Assembly: GCA_014239365.1 (NCBI GenBank)
Contig: JAAZZB010000051.1
Coordinates: 1 to 64,000 of the forward strand
Origin: Verrucomicrobiia bacterium
Lineage (GTDB): Bacteria; Verrucomicrobiota; Verrucomicrobiia; Limisphaerales; UBA1100
Direction: 5' to 3'
Length of the DNA stretch: 64,000 nucleotides
A model generated the notes under the pieces. It was not told the origin of the DNA. It saw only the letters and a list, made by a program, of their open reading frames with translations, and did not search any database. The position numbers and the translations under genes were made by a program. The first letter of the stretch is position 1. Each line of letters starts with the position of its first letter. This document shows, one piece after another, positions 1-10,237 of this stretch.

Positions 1-83
1 ACCACGGCTCAGCAGGAGCTTCGCCCTCCCAATATCCAGTTCAAAAAACTTGCAGCCCATCCCCAATCCCGTAGCCTCACGCA

Positions 84-557
84 ATGCCCGCCACATTCAT
101 CAACACCCCGCTCGGAAAATTCCGCGCGCAATTCACCGCGCGCGGCCTTGCGCGTTTACAGTTTCCCAAAGCCGCTGCCGACCCCATCGCCGAATCCATC
201 GAGCCGCCAAAAAACTGGCTGCGCCAAACCACCGCCGCGCTCAAAACCATGCTCGCCGGAAAGGCCCCAAAAAACCTGCCGCCTTTCGACCTCTCGACGG
301 GCACCACGTTCCAACAACAAACCTGGCGCGCGCTGCTGCGCATTCCCGCCGGACGCACGCGCGGCTATGGCGAACTCGCCCGCGCCGTGCGTCGCCCCAA
401 AGCCGCCCGCGCCATTGGAGGTGCTTGCGGAGCCAATCCAATTCCAGTGCTCATCCCGTGCCACCGCGTCATCGGCGCCAACGGCAGTCTCACCGGATTT
501 TCAGGAGGCATGGATTGGAAAATCAAACTGTTGAAAATCGAACGCGTCATGCTTTGA
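84..557 (+). CDS. ogt: Methylated-DNA--protein-cysteine methyltransferase
   Basis: This 157-residue protein is a suicide repair enzyme that moves the methyl group from O6-methylguanine (or O4-methylthymine) in DNA to its own cysteine. The active-site motif PCHRV is present with the acceptor Cys at residue 126. It is preceded by a helix-turn-helix-like stretch with RGYGEL near residues 93-98 and followed by the conserved GSLTGFSGG segment. The N-terminal part is short, as in single-domain Ogt/MGMT proteins rather than Ada fusions. It ends 42 bases before ileS on the same strand. The motif is diagnostic; the choice between Ogt and Ada C-domain naming is by length only. Confidence 0.93.
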   Translation: MPATFINTPLGKFRAQFTARGLARLQFPKAAADPIAESIEPPKNWLRQTTAALKTMLAGKAPKNLPPFDLSTGTTFQQQTWRALLRIPAGRTRGYGELARAVRRPKAARAIGGACGANPIPVLIPCHRVIGANGSLTGFSGGMDWKIKLLKIERVML

Positions 558-599
558 CATGCCCGCGTGCGATTGTTAGCGTCCCGCCCTTTGCCGGGC

Positions 600-3449
600 A
601 TGAATTATAAAGACACCCTCAATTTGCCGAAGACCGGTTTTCCCATGAAAGCCGGCCTCGTGCAGCGCGAGCCCGAACGCCTCGAGCAATGGTACGCCGA
701 GAACATCCACGACCGCATCCGTGCCCGCCACGCCAAGGCCGCCGAATCATTCATCCTCCACGACGGCCCGCCCTTCGCCAATGGCGACGTGCACATCGGC
801 ACGGCCCTCAACAAAACGCTCAAGGATTTCATCCTAAAATTCCAAACGATGCGTGGCAAAAATGTGCCGTACGTTCCCGGCTGGGATTGCCACGGACTGC
901 CCATCGAATTCAAAGTGATGCAGGATCTCCGAAAGGAAAATCGGCAGGACGCCACCGCCGCAGAGATCCGCACCGCCTGCGAAGCGTACGCCCTCAAGTA
1001 CATCGACATCCAACGCGAACAGTTCAAACGCCTCGGCGTCTTCGGCGATTGGGATAATCCCTACCTCACGCTCGACAAAAAATACGAAGCCGAAGAGCTG
1101 CGCCTCTTTGCCGATCTCGTCGAAAAAGGCTTCGTCTATCGCGGCAAAAAACCCGTCTACTGGAGCATCCCCTGTCGCACCGCCCTCGCCGAGGCCGAAG
1201 TGGAATACGCCGATCACATCAGCCAAAGTGTGTTCGTGAAATTTCCCGTCAATGGTGAAGACAACACGCACCTCCTCATTTGGACCACCACGCCGTGGAC
1301 GCTTCCCGCCAATCTCGCGGTGGCGTACAACTCGCGGTTCACTTACAAAAAAGTGCGCGTCAATGGCGAGCAATACATCGTCGAAAGCACGCTACTTCCG
1401 ACCGTTGCCAAAACGTGCGGCTGGGAAAACATCGAGGAAATGCAGTCGCTCAACGGCGATGAAGTTGGCGCGTTGGAATACCGCCATCCGTTCATCGACA
1501 AAACCGCCAAGCTTTTTGCCGGCGACAACTTTGTCGAAAACACCACCGGCACCGGCTTCGTCCACGTCGCGCCCGGACACGGCATGGACGATTACCACCT
1601 CGGCTGCGCGAATGGCCTGCCGATTTTTTGCCCCGTCGATGACGATGGAAAATTCGCCCACACTGATGACTTGCCCGTGGCCGAACAAATGCCCGCCGCG
1701 TTGCTCGGCAAATCCATTCTCGAAAAGAAAGGCAAAAGCGAAGCCAACGAAGCAGTGCTCGAATTGCTCCGCGAGAAATCCGCGCTCGTGCATCAGGAAA
1801 ATTATACGCACAGCTACCCGCATTGTTGGCGCAGCAAAACGCCCGTCATCTTTCGCGGCATGGATCAATGGTTCATTAACATCGATCACAACGGCTTTCG
1901 CCAAACCGCACTGAACGCCATCGACGACGTGAACTGGGTTCCCGACTGGGGCAAAGCCCGCATCCAAGGCGCCGTCGAGTCACGCCCCGATTGGTGCATC
2001 AGCCGCCAACGCACGTGGGGCGTGCCCATCCCCGCCTTTTACAATGCCGATGGCGAGCCGCTGCTCGACGCCCGCATCGTCCGCAACACCGCCGACCTCA
2101 TCGAACAACACGGCTCCAACGTTTGGTTCGAGCGCGACACCACCGAACTCTGGGCCGACGTTCGCCCCGACGATTGGACCGGCGATGCCCCGACCAAAAA
2201 ATCCACCGACACCCTCGACGTCTGGATCGATTCCGGCTCCAGCTCCCGCGCCGTATTAATGCAGCGCAAGGAACTAACGCGCCCAAGTGCTGCCGGCATC
2301 TTGCCGGCAGAAGACAGCCCTGAATCTGCCGGCAAGATGCCGGCAGCACAATGGCGAGCCGACATTTACCTCGAAGGCAGCGACCAACATCGCGGTTGGT
2401 TCCAAAGTTCGCTGCTGATCTCCCTCGCCGGCAATGGCGCGCCACCATACAAAACCGTCCTCACTCACGGTTTTATGGTCGATGCCGATCGCGAAAAAAT
2501 TGCCAAAAGCAATCAAGGCAAAAGCACCAAACCACAAACCAGCGAAGCCTACATCGGCGAGTACGGCGCGGACATCGTGCGCCTGTGGATTGCCTCGCAG
2601 GATTTCCGAAACGACATCACCGTCAGCACCGAGCGCATCAAAAAAGTTGCCGAAACCTATCGCAACCTCCGCAACGCCCTGCGCTATCAGCTCAGCAATC
2701 TTTACGATTTCGATCCCGCGCAACACACCGTGCCCGATGCCGACCTCACCGGCCTCGACCGCTGGATGCTCGATCAATTCAGCACGATGCAACACGACGT
2801 CTCCGCCGCTTACGAGCGCTTCGAGTACCACGTCGTTTACCAACGCATCAGCCAGTTTGCGTCCGTAGAACTCTCCGCTATCTATCACGACTGCATCAAA
2901 GACCGCCTCTACGCCGACGCCGCCAATGCCCCCAGCCGCCGCGCCGCACAAACTACGCTGCACCGACTCGCCACCGGCCTCACTCGAATGCTCGCGCCCA
3001 TCTGCGTCTTCACCGCCGAAGAAGCGTGGGGATTTCTGCCGGGCAATAATGTAGATTCCATCCACCTTGCCGATTGGCCCGCTGAACATTTTGAAATGCC
3101 CGCCGAAGAAAAAACAGTGTGGCAAACCCTCTTCGCCCACCGCGAACCCGCCCTCGCCGAATTAGAAAAAGCCCGCCAGGAAAAACAAATCGGCAAAGCC
3201 CTCGAAGCCCGCGTCACCCTCACGGCCCCCGATCTCGCCACCGCCCAAGCCCACGCCGAACCCCTGCGCGAGCTCATCAACATTTCCCAACTCGAATTGG
3301 TCGAAGACAAATCCGCCGAAGCCGCAACTTACACCGTCACCAAAGCCCACGGCGAAAAATGCACCCGCTGCTGGCGCTGGGAAGAAACCGTCGGTCAACA
3401 CGAAGCGCACCCGGAATGCTGCACGAGGTGCGTGGATGCTGTGTCTTAA
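600..3449 (+). CDS. ileS: Isoleucyl-tRNA synthetase carrying an in-frame palindromic repeat
   Basis: Class I aminoacyl-tRNA synthetase that charges tRNA-Ile, 949 residues, close to the usual bacterial length. I chose the ATG at 600 because the protein then begins MNYKDTLNLPKTGFPM, matching the conserved start of bacterial IleS; a GTG at 567 would add eleven unlikely residues. Visible motifs are HIGT at residues 65-68 (variant of HIGH), DVWIDSG, YLEGSDQHRGWF, a KIAKS variant of KMSKS, and a C-terminal zinc site with two CxxC pairs (CTRCW and CCTRC). Residues 563-583 (bases 2287-2349) are translated from a family A inverted repeat placed just before the YLEGSDQHRGWF block; E. coli IleS has nothing comparable there. 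The 3' end overlaps the stop of the convergent membrane-protein gene. Confidence 0.97.
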   Translation: MNYKDTLNLPKTGFPMKAGLVQREPERLEQWYAENIHDRIRARHAKAAESFILHDGPPFANGDVHIGTALNKTLKDFILKFQTMRGKNVPYVPGWDCHGLPIEFKVMQDLRKENRQDATAAEIRTACEAYALKYIDIQREQFKRLGVFGDWDNPYLTLDKKYEAEELRLFADLVEKGFVYRGKKPVYWSIPCRTALAEAEVEYADHISQSVFVKFPVNGEDNTHLLIWTTTPWTLPANLAVAYNSRFTYKKVRVNGEQYIVESTLLPTVAKTCGWENIEEMQSLNGDEVGALEYRHPFIDKTAKLFAGDNFVENTTGTGFVHVAPGHGMDDYHLGCANGLPIFCPVDDDGKFAHTDDLPVAEQMPAALLGKSILEKKGKSEANEAVLELLREKSALVHQENYTHSYPHCWRSKTPVIFRGMDQWFINIDHNGFRQTALNAIDDVNWVPDWGKARIQGAVESRPDWCISRQRTWGVPIPAFYNADGEPLLDARIVRNTADLIEQHGSNVWFERDTTELWADVRPDDWTGDAPTKKSTDTLDVWIDSGSSSRAVLMQRKELTRPSAAGILPAEDSPESAGKMPAAQWRADIYLEGSDQHRGWFQSSLLISLAGNGAPPYKTVLTHGFMVDADREKIAKSNQGKSTKPQTSEAYIGEYGADIVRLWIASQDFRNDITVSTERIKKVAETYRNLRNALRYQLSNLYDFDPAQHTVPDADLTGLDRWMLDQFSTMQHDVSAAYERFEYHVVYQRISQFASVELSAIYHDCIKDRLYADAANAPSRRAAQTTLHRLATGLTRMLAPICVFTAEEAWGFLPGNNVDSIHLADWPAEHFEMPAEEKTVWQTLFAHREPALAELEKARQEKQIGKALEARVTLTAPDLATAQAHAEPLRELINISQLELVEDKSAEAATYTVTKAHGEKCTRCWRWEETVGQHEAHPECCTRCVDAVS
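2287..2349. repeat. Family A inverted repeat inside ileS
   Basis: Two perfect 25-base inverted arms lie at 2287-2311 and 2325-2349, separated by 13 bases. Each arm itself holds two GCCGGC palindromes. The element is a multiple of three in effect and keeps the ileS frame open, adding the peptide SAAGILPAE...SAGKMPAA. The same arms occur at 8652, 38522, 48932 and 55288. Confidence 0.95.
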
Positions 3450-3769
3450 GAACCATTCACAAACTCAATTGGAATCTTTACTTTGAGCGGGTTGGCGAAT
3501 GACCATTTGCTACCAGAATATTCCACTGTGGCTTCAGCCGACGCTTGGCTGATTCTTTTCGAAAGGCTCAAGTACTGTGTTGAAACCAAACAAAGGTACA
3601 ACAACATCAAGCCTACGCCCCCGTAGCTCACTGCGCTTTGGTTGAAAAGGTAACCCGCGCCAATGATCAGGAGAATCGCATATAACAGATACACGAAGCC
3701 CGTTCGAAATTCGTAGACCACAAATTCATCGGATGCTTCGATTTGCCGGTACGGCTTGAATAGATCCAT
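3446..3769 (-). CDS. Small two-helix membrane protein of unknown function
   Basis: A 107-residue protein that I do not recognise. Two adjacent hydrophobic segments near residues 25-43 and 48-66 suggest a helical hairpin in the inner membrane, followed by a polar C-terminal domain ending IPIEFVNGS. It starts at an ATG eight bases after the stop of the Gfo/Idh gene on the same strand and is probably co-transcribed with it. Its stop overlaps the end of ileS by four bases, which supports neither gene nor counts against it, as tight convergent ends are common here. The call as a real gene rests on sensible amino-acid composition, the membrane pattern and the position. Confidence 0.6.
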   Translation of the reverse strand: MDLFKPYRQIEASDEFVVYEFRTGFVYLLYAILLIIGAGYLFNQSAVSYGGVGLMLLYLCLVSTQYLSLSKRISQASAEATVEYSGSKWSFANPLKVKIPIEFVNGS

Positions 3770-3777
3770 TCAACAAC

Positions 3778-5079
3778 TTACACCTTAAGTTCCCAACCCT
3801 TCCGATATTCACGCCCCCAGTATTTTTTTACGGCGTCTTCGTTGCCGATTATTTTTCCGGTCTTGGTGTTTACGTCGATCGCGCCGCCGGTGCGGTGGGC
3901 GATGTTGCCGAGGTGGGTTAGGCGGGTGCTGATTTGGGCGTCGGCAATTTCTGAGTTCAATGGTTCGTCGGTGCGGATGGCGTTGAGGAAATTGCCGAAG
4001 TGAAAGCCGTCGTCCCATTTGCCGACGTTGGCTTTCACTTCCTTGCCGGCTTTGTCGAATTGCTTGTAGCCGGCGCCGTGGATTTCAAGTTGGCCGGTGT
4101 CGCCATAAAACGTCACGAACGAATGCGGCTCGGGCTTGCGGCGGTGGCAACTGCTTTGGTCCCAACTGATGCCCACGTTGCCGTAATCGTAAACGGCATA
4201 CGCGGTGTCGGGCGTTTCCTGATCGTCATCAAAATGATACCGGCCGCCGCCCATCGTCACGCGCTTCGGGTAATCCACTTCCAACCCCCAGCGCGCCACG
4301 TCCAAAAAGTGCGGCCCGTTGTTTTGCATTTCGCCGCCGCCATAGTGCCAGTGCCAATGCCAGTTATAATGCACGAGGTTGTCCTTGTACGGCTGCTCGG
4401 GGCACGGGCCTTGCCAGCGTTCCCAGCCTTGTTTGCCGAGCCACGCCGGTACGTCCACAAACTTTCCTTTGCCGATACTGCCGCGTGAGCCGTTATAATA
4501 GCAGCGCGCGTACAGCGGCTTGCCAATCTCGCCGGTTTTCACGCGCTCGACGCCCTCGATGATGCCCGGCTGGCTGCGCCGTTGGTTGCCCATCTGCACT
4601 TTCTTTTTGTACTTGCGCGACGCGGCCACAATCAACTCCGCCTCGCGACTGTTCTGGCTGCCGGGTTTTTCCACGTACACGTGCTTGCCCGCTTCCATCG
4701 CGAGAATTGCCATTGTGGTATGCCAAAAATTCGGTGCGGCAATTGAAACCACATCAATGGATTTATCATCCAAAATGCGCCGGAAATCATCGATGCCCTG
4801 CGGCGCTTTCGTTTGCGGCACTTTCGCCAACGGCCCCTTCGCCCGATTCATCCCACTGGCGATGCGCCGCGAATCCACATCGCACAAATACCCCACCTCG
4901 CAATTCGACGCCTCAATATATTTCATCACGTGCCCCATCCCGCGACTGAGCCCGATGACGCCCACGGTAATTTTCTTTTGCGAATCCTGCGCGCGAAGGA
5001 TGGAGGGAAAGGCAACCGCCGCAGCCGCCGAGGCCGCAGTAGTGCCAACGAATTGACGACGTGATAAATGTGTTTTCAT
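3778..5079 (-). CDS. TAT-exported Gfo/Idh/MocA family oxidoreductase
   Basis: A 433-residue NAD(P)-dependent oxidoreductase-like protein, presumably acting on a sugar or sugar derivative in the periplasm. I chose the ATG at 5079 because it places a twin-arginine signal ([12 protein letters not shown] followed by an alanine-rich hydrophobic stretch) at the N-terminus. After the signal come the Rossmann motif [10 protein letters not shown] and the family's EKP motif ([10 protein letters not shown]), then a C-terminal domain with [18 protein letters not shown]. Secreted members of this family are very common in Planctomycetes and Verrucomicrobia. The substrate cannot be told from the sequence. 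It is followed closely by a small membrane-protein gene. Confidence 0.9.
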   Translation of the reverse strand: MKTHLSRRQFVGTTAASAAAAVAFPSILRAQDSQKKITVGVIGLSRGMGHVMKYIEASNCEVGYLCDVDSRRIASGMNRAKGPLAKVPQTKAPQGIDDFRRILDDKSIDVVSIAAPNFWHTTMAILAMEAGKHVYVEKPGSQNSREAELIVAASRKYKKKVQMGNQRRSQPGIIEGVERVKTGEIGKPLYARCYYNGSRGSIGKGKFVDVPAWLGKQGWERWQGPCPEQPYKDNLVHYNWHWHWHYGGGEMQNNGPHFLDVARWGLEVDYPKRVTMGGGRYHFDDDQETPDTAYAVYDYGNVGISWDQSSCHRRKPEPHSFVTFYGDTGQLEIHGAGYKQFDKAGKEVKANVGKWDDGFHFGNFLNAIRTDEPLNSEIADAQISTRLTHLGNIAHRTGGAIDVNTKTGKIIGNEDAVKKYWGREYRKGWELKV

Positions 5080-5142
5080 AAGCCGGTTTGCAGAAAGCAA
5101 AAGGCTACGCCACACGGCGGAATTGGCAAGGGAAAGCGTGAA

Positions 5143-5895
5143 TTAAATCGTGCCTTTTTTGATCAAGGCGCGGCCATATTCGCGGTTCATTCGGGCAATG
5201 AAATCGAGGGAGATTTCCTTGGGACACACTGCTTCGCACGCGCCGGTGACGGTGCAGTTGCCGAAGCCTTCGTCGTCCATTTGCTTGACCATCGCCAACG
5301 CACGACGTTCGCGCTCGGGTTGTCCTTGCGGCACGAGGCTGAGATGGGAAATTTTCGCGGCGACAAAAAGCATCGCGCTGGCGTTTTTGCAGGCCGCCAC
5401 GCACGCGCCGCAGCCGATGCATTGCGCGGCATCCATCGCGAGGTCGGATTCATCCTTGGGCACGGCGATGGCATTGGCGTCGGGCACGCTGCCGGTGCGC
5501 ACGCTGATGAAGCCGCCTTTTTGCTGAATGCGATCGAACGCCGTGCGGTCCACCACCAAATCGCGATGTACCGGAAACGCCGTGGCGCGCCAAGGCTCAA
5601 TGGTGATCGTCATGCCATCGCTAAAATGCCGCATATGCAACTGACACGCCGTGGTGCCTTTCTGCCCGCCGTGCGCCGTGCCATTGATGACCATCGAGCA
5701 CGTGCCGCAAATGCCTTCGCGGCAATCAGAATCGAAGGCGATCGGTTCTTTGCCGGTTCCCATGAGCCCTTCGTTGACCACATCGAGCATTTCCAAAAAC
5801 GACATGTCGGGACTGATGTCGCGCGCTTCGTATTCTTCGAAGCGGCCGTGATCGTCCGCGTTGTCTTGGCGCCAAACTTTTAAGGTGAGATTCAT
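5143..5895 (-). CDS. sdhB: Succinate dehydrogenase iron-sulfur subunit
   Basis: Carries electrons from the SdhA flavin to the membrane anchor in succinate:quinone oxidoreductase (fumarate reductase in reverse). The 250-residue protein shows the 2Fe-2S ligands Cys58, Cys63, Cys66 and Cys84 and then two ferredoxin-like clusters: [11 protein letters not shown] and [12 protein letters not shown], the latter pattern serving the 3Fe-4S/4Fe-4S sites. The ATG at 5895 shares its A with the TGA of sdhA, so translational coupling is likely; a GTG one codon upstream is possible. It is the last gene of sdhC-sdhA-sdhB. Its clusters would depend on the SUF system at 30-37 kb. Confidence 0.97.
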   Translation of the reverse strand: MNLTLKVWRQDNADDHGRFEEYEARDISPDMSFLEMLDVVNEGLMGTGKEPIAFDSDCREGICGTCSMVINGTAHGGQKGTTACQLHMRHFSDGMTITIEPWRATAFPVHRDLVVDRTAFDRIQQKGGFISVRTGSVPDANAIAVPKDESDLAMDAAQCIGCGACVAACKNASAMLFVAAKISHLSLVPQGQPERERRALAMVKQMDDEGFGNCTVTGACEAVCPKEISLDFIARMNREYGRALIKKGTI

Positions 5896-7832
5896 CACTT
5901 GTAACTCCGTTGCGTCATCTTCACTTCTTCGTATTCAAGATTCTCCTTGTGAAGCTCAGGCGCTTGATCGGCTCCCTTGTATTCCCACGCGCCGACGAAG
6001 GAGAAATGTTCATCGTCGCGTTTGGCTTCGCCTTCGGGGGTTTGGTGTTCCTCGCGGAAATGTCCGCCGCAGGATTCTTCACGTTGCAGCGCGTCGCGAC
6101 ACATCAATTCGCCAAACTCCAGAAAATCCGCCACGCGCCCGGCGTGCTCAAGGCTTTGATTAAGCGAACCATTTTCGCCGGGCACATTGAGATTCTCCCA
6201 AAATTCCGCGCGCAACTCGGGAATCTTTTTAATGGCCTCTTCCAGCCCCGCTTTGTTGCGCGCCATCCCGCACTTATCCCACATAATTTGGCCAAGCTCA
6301 CGATGAAATGAGGTCGGCGTGCGTTTGCCTTTAATGGACAGCATTTGATCAATCTGCCCACGCACTTTTTCTTCCGCACCGGCAAACTCGCTACCATCGG
6401 CGCTGGGCCGACCGTCCGGCCCCACCTCTGCGAGGTATTGGCCAATGGTGTACGGCAGCACAAAATATCCATCCGCCAAGCCCTGCATCAACGCGCTCGC
6501 GCCCAAACGGTTTGCCCCGTGATCGGAAAAATTTGCCTCACCCACCACGTACAAACCGGGCACGTTGCTCATCAAATTGTAATCCACCCACAGCCCGCCC
6601 ATCGTATAATGCACAGCGGGGAAAATGGTCATCGGATTTTTGTACGCGTTGCTGCCGGTAATTTTTTCGTACATATCGAAAAGGTTTCCGTACCGCTCGC
6701 GCACCGCGGACTCGCCCAATCGGCCGATAGCATCTTCAAAATCCAAATACACGCCCAACCCAGAACCCACCACGCCACGGCCGTCGTCGCACGCTTCCTT
6801 TGCGTTCCGCGACGCCACATCGCGTGGCACGAGATTGCCGAAGCTGGGGTACTTGCGTTCGAGATAATAATCGCGATCGGCATCCGCCACATCGCTCGCC
6901 TTCAGCTCACCGCTGCGAATTTGTTCCGCAACCACCTGACTTTTTGGCACCCACACGCGGCCATCGTTCCGGAGCGATTCGCTCATCAACGTGAGCTTGC
7001 TCTGATGCTCGCCGCTCACCGGAATGCAAGTGGGATGAATCTGCGTGTAACACGGATTAGCAAACGCCGCGCCGTGCTTGTACGCGCGGAACGCCGCCGT
7101 GACATTGCAGCCCATCGCGTTGGTGGAAAGGAAAAATGCGTTGCCGTAGCCGCCGGTGGCGAGCACCACCGCGTGCGCGGAGTGGCGGCTGATTTCGCCG
7201 GTCACCATATCGCGCACCACGATCCCCTTCGCGTGGCCATCCACCAAAACCACATCGAGCATTTCTGTGCGCGGAAACATCTGCACTTTGCCGAGGCCAA
7301 TTTGCCGACTCAACGACGAGTACGCGCCGAGCAATAATTGCTGCCCCGTCTGGCCGCGTGCATAAAAAGTTCGGCTCACCTGCGCACCGCCAAAAGAACG
7401 ATTGGCCAACAACCCGCCGTACTCGCGCGCGAAGGGCACGCCTTGCGCCGCGCATTGATCAATGATGTTTACACTCACTTGCGCCAGCCGATGCACGTTA
7501 GCCTCGCGCGAGCGGTAGTCGCCGCCTTTCACGGTATCGTAAAAAAGCCGATGCACGCTGTCGCCGTCGTTCTGATAATTCTTGGCCGCGTTGATGCCTC
7601 CCTGCGCGGCGATGGAATGCGCGCGCCGCGGGCTATCCTGAAAACAAAAACACTTCACGTTATAGCCCAACTCCGCCAACGTGGCCGCCGCCGAAGCGCC
7701 CGCCAAGCCGCTACCCACCACGATGACCTCGTACTTCCGCTTGTTCGCGGGGTTCACCAGCTTCAAGTCAAACTGATGCTTATCCCATTTCTGGGCCATC
7801 GGGCCGGACGGAATTTTGGCGTCGAGATTCAT
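5895..7832 (-). CDS. sdhA: Succinate dehydrogenase flavoprotein subunit
   Basis: Catalytic subunit of succinate dehydrogenase/fumarate reductase, 645 residues. The N-terminal FAD-binding fold is visible ([17 protein letters not shown]), with the conserved histidine for covalent FAD in [16 protein letters not shown]. Further conserved pieces are [26 protein letters not shown] and [20 protein letters not shown] followed by [15 protein letters not shown]. The form resembles the enzymes of Bacteroidetes and epsilon-proteobacteria, which work with a single-subunit di-heme cytochrome b. It lies one base after sdhC and overlaps sdhB. Direction of the reaction in the cell cannot be read from sequence. 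Confidence 0.97.
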   Translation of the reverse strand: MNLDAKIPSGPMAQKWDKHQFDLKLVNPANKRKYEVIVVGSGLAGASAAATLAELGYNVKCFCFQDSPRRAHSIAAQGGINAAKNYQNDGDSVHRLFYDTVKGGDYRSREANVHRLAQVSVNIIDQCAAQGVPFAREYGGLLANRSFGGAQVSRTFYARGQTGQQLLLGAYSSLSRQIGLGKVQMFPRTEMLDVVLVDGHAKGIVVRDMVTGEISRHSAHAVVLATGGYGNAFFLSTNAMGCNVTAAFRAYKHGAAFANPCYTQIHPTCIPVSGEHQSKLTLMSESLRNDGRVWVPKSQVVAEQIRSGELKASDVADADRDYYLERKYPSFGNLVPRDVASRNAKEACDDGRGVVGSGLGVYLDFEDAIGRLGESAVRERYGNLFDMYEKITGSNAYKNPMTIFPAVHYTMGGLWVDYNLMSNVPGLYVVGEANFSDHGANRLGASALMQGLADGYFVLPYTIGQYLAEVGPDGRPSADGSEFAGAEEKVRGQIDQMLSIKGKRTPTSFHRELGQIMWDKCGMARNKAGLEEAIKKIPELRAEFWENLNVPGENGSLNQSLEHAGRVADFLEFGELMCRDALQREESCGGHFREEHQTPEGEAKRDDEHFSFVGAWEYKGADQAPELHKENLEYEEVKMTQRSYK

Positions 7833-7833
7833 C

Positions 7834-8592
7834 CTATTTAATAAAGCCCGCGAGCACGCTCACGGGGATGGAAATGTAACCCAAGAAAATCAGCACCGAT
7901 GAGCCCACCGCAAATCGATCCATCCACGGCGCGAGATTTTTATTTTTAAATCCAAGCGACTGAAACATCGCACTCAAGCCGTGGCTCAAATGAACACAAA
8001 GCAACCCTACCGCCACCACATAAAAAACCGAAACCGCCGGCACTTTGAAACCGGAGACAATCATCCTGAAAACATCCGCGTGATCTTTGCCCTCTTCGCC
8101 CCCCTCCAACGGGGTGGTGAAATCGGCCGTCACATAAAACGATTCGAAATCCGCGCCCGCGCCGTTGATCTGCGGCACCTTCCACGTGTAATGCGCCAAA
8201 TGATAAAACGCGAACGCCGCAATAATCAGCCCGCTAAAAATCATCGTGCGCGCGGCAAACTTCGCCACAATGTCATCGCGCCGATGCGCGTCCACCGGCT
8301 CCGCAGCCGCCTCGTATTCCACCGTGCGCGCCTCGCGATTTTCTGAAGTCAATTTCAGGGCCGACCAAATATGCAGCCCCACCATCCCGAGCAATCCAAT
8401 CCGCGCCACCCACAGCAACGGCCCCAACGCGTGCAGCTTCGCAGCGTACTCATTGATCGCCGCCGGTCCCGCGAACACCAGCAAGTTGCCCAGCATATGC
8501 ATCACCACAAACCCAAACAGACCCGCGCCCGTGATGGCCATAAGATACTTACGCCCCAGCGACGTTTTGAAAATGCCCGTGATGTAATCCAT
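7834..8592 (-). CDS. sdhC: Succinate dehydrogenase cytochrome b subunit
   Basis: Single membrane anchor of the complex, 252 residues with about five transmembrane helices. Candidate heme ligands lie in [25 protein letters not shown] and CVHLSHGL, the four-histidine pattern of di-heme anchors that usually work with menaquinone. I chose the ATG at 8592 ([18 protein letters not shown]). A longer frame reaches 8664, but its first residues come from the family A repeat upstream, so that start is unlikely. First gene of the sdhCAB operon; any promoter must lie in 8593-8800, but I see no clear -35/-10 pair. Confidence 0.93.
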   Translation of the reverse strand: MDYITGIFKTSLGRKYLMAITGAGLFGFVVMHMLGNLLVFAGPAAINEYAAKLHALGPLLWVARIGLLGMVGLHIWSALKLTSENREARTVEYEAAAEPVDAHRRDDIVAKFAARTMIFSGLIIAAFAFYHLAHYTWKVPQINGAGADFESFYVTADFTTPLEGGEEGKDHADVFRMIVSGFKVPAVSVFYVVAVGLLCVHLSHGLSAMFQSLGFKNKNLAPWMDRFAVGSSVLIFLGYISIPVSVLAGFIK

Positions 8593-8651
8593 CCGCTGCG
8601 CAAAGGTATCGTACAGACCCCGCCCGCCGTCAATGGAATTGCGGCTCCAAA

Positions 8652-8703
8652 GTGCTGCCGGCATCTTGCCGGCAGAAGTTGCGCCTCCGATCTGCCGGCA
8701 GCA
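8652..8703. repeat. Family A inverted repeat with an internally deleted arm
   Basis: The left arm (8652-8676) is a full 25-base copy. The right arm (8691-8703) matches the start and end of the full arm but lacks 11 central bases, as expected for recombination between its two internal GCCGGC copies. It lies between the divergent sdhC and JAMM-like genes. Confidence 0.85.
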
Positions 8704-8805
8704 AAAAATTTCAACAATCCCATAGAGCTTTCACTGTTCATGTCCTCGGATCAATACTCCGAAAAAAAAGTTGACAAATATTGCACAATCTCATTTTCTC
8801 CGTAT

Positions 8806-10230
8806 ATGAAGAGTCTCGCCCACACTCGCATCTGCATCTCCGCCTTCATTGGTTTCATCCAAATTTGCCTTGGAGCTCACTCATCAGATCCATTGGATAG
8901 AAAGCACAATGATCTCATTGAAGAAAGTATGTTCCCCTCTATCCTCAACTTGTACAATGAGGAACTATACGTTCCATTAAATGCTGGCTTTGAATTTCCG
9001 AGTATTGAAAACAGCGACCCATTGGGCGAAAGTGAATATGAAACCATACCCATGGCAGGACAATATTTGCCCGAGAATCCTTTTGCCGAACCATACTTCA
9101 CGTGCATCAAGATTGCCAGAATGGTGGAAGCCTACTGGACAACTCAGCCAATGCCACCCACAGATGGCAAACTGCCGATCGGTGCACTCTCCACCAATCC
9201 GTACCAACTTGATCCAGAATTGTTTTTTTTAGGATCGCACTACTTCGAATGGGTAGAGAAAAACTTCACCTCTCCAATCGATATCTACTGCCTACAACGA
9301 GTCATCCTAGACTGGCAAATCGGCGAGACACCCATTCTGCACAGAGCCGAACCCGCTAAATGCGCACCAACCTTTACCGTGCCGCTGGACATAATGCCTA
9401 AATTATGGGAATCATGGGAAAAATCTTTTCTGACTGAAAAATTAACGGACGCGGGCGGCATAGTTCATGAACGCGGCGCTTCAATAATTCGCACTAATGA
9501 TAAAAAAGCACTGGTAAAATCCAAGATCGTAAAAGGCGGCAAAGATTTTATTGACCATGGAAAATACACCAAACCCAAGGCAAATGAAATCCATGTTGGA
9601 AGCTACCACACGCACCCATACACCAATCAAGAGAATTCAATAAGAACATATGGCTCCTTTCCATCAACGAGTGATCTGGTTTATTTTCTTAACCTCCAAA
9701 ACAACCATCAAAATGATGGCTTAAACAATACCAGATTTAGCTACGAGATTGTTTTTTCTCCGCCAAGAATTTCAGCAATCACAATTCGGAATGATGCAAA
9801 TTTTGAAAAATTAGACAAGATGTTCTTTAAGCAAATGGATACCAGAGCTAATGACTTAATGAAACATTTTTCTAGTGTTTACATCAGTGAGACAAACGTG
9901 CTTAAAGCCGCCGTTCATACACTGGCGAATGAATACAAACTTTGCGTTTATTCACATACATACGCGCATGTATTAAAAACTGGCCCGCGAGCCGGCGAAA
10001 AGTGGGGTGATTTTATGAAGAAACATGGATTTGATCCAAATGTCAATTTCGATGCCGCCGTATGGAAAGCAACTAATAAAATTCTCCCAGGACTTAAAGA
10101 CCCCCCGCTGGGGCCACGCCCACTTGTTATCATACCTCCAAAATCTTTTTATTTCAAAAATAACAGTGTAAGCAAGACAAAAATCAATATATTACATGAG
10201 CTCACAATGCCCCCGCCGCCAAAGAAATAG
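8806..10230 (+). CDS. Exported protein with JAMM/MPN-like metal-binding motif
   Basis: I do not recognise the full-length protein (474 residues from the ATG at 8806). This start gives a signal-peptide-like N-terminus (MKSLAHTR then a hydrophobic stretch ending near CLGAHS). The longer open frame reaching back to 8371 runs antisense through sdhC and a repeat and is rejected; an ATG at 8740 is a weaker alternative. A metal-protease-like pattern is visible: His268-Thr-His270-Pro, then Ser287-x-x-Asp290, with a candidate upstream Glu222 in GGIVHERG. This matches the HxHP...SxxD signature of JAMM/MPN and DUF4329-type domains, with a longer loop than in Rpn11. Base composition is clearly richer in A and T than its neighbours, suggesting transfer. 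It is followed eight bases later by a lipoprotein gene. Confidence 0.7.
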   Translation: MKSLAHTRICISAFIGFIQICLGAHSSDPLDRKHNDLIEESMFPSILNLYNEELYVPLNAGFEFPSIENSDPLGESEYETIPMAGQYLPENPFAEPYFTCIKIARMVEAYWTTQPMPPTDGKLPIGALSTNPYQLDPELFFLGSHYFEWVEKNFTSPIDIYCLQRVILDWQIGETPILHRAEPAKCAPTFTVPLDIMPKLWESWEKSFLTEKLTDAGGIVHERGASIIRTNDKKALVKSKIVKGGKDFIDHGKYTKPKANEIHVGSYHTHPYTNQENSIRTYGSFPSTSDLVYFLNLQNNHQNDGLNNTRFSYEIVFSPPRISAITIRNDANFEKLDKMFFKQMDTRANDLMKHFSSVYISETNVLKAAVHTLANEYKLCVYSHTYAHVLKTGPRAGEKWGDFMKKHGFDPNVNFDAAVWKATNKILPGLKDPPLGPRPLVIIPPKSFYFKNNSVSKTKINILHELTMPPPPKK

Positions 10231-10237
10231 TATTAGA

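Noticed and set aside
1-83. Partial repeat or gene end at the window start
   Set aside because: The GGCTCAGCAGGAGCTTCGCC-type sequence resembles a GC-rich repeat but only one partial copy is seen, and no reading frame can be supported.
8371-8805. N-terminal extension of the JAMM-like frame
   Set aside because: It is antisense to sdhC and then passes through a family A repeat; the signal-peptide-like start at 8806 is far more plausible.
8771-8808. TTGACA -35 box before the JAMM-like gene
   Set aside because: The hexamer is exact but no acceptable -10 lies 16-18 bases downstream, so I do not call a promoter.
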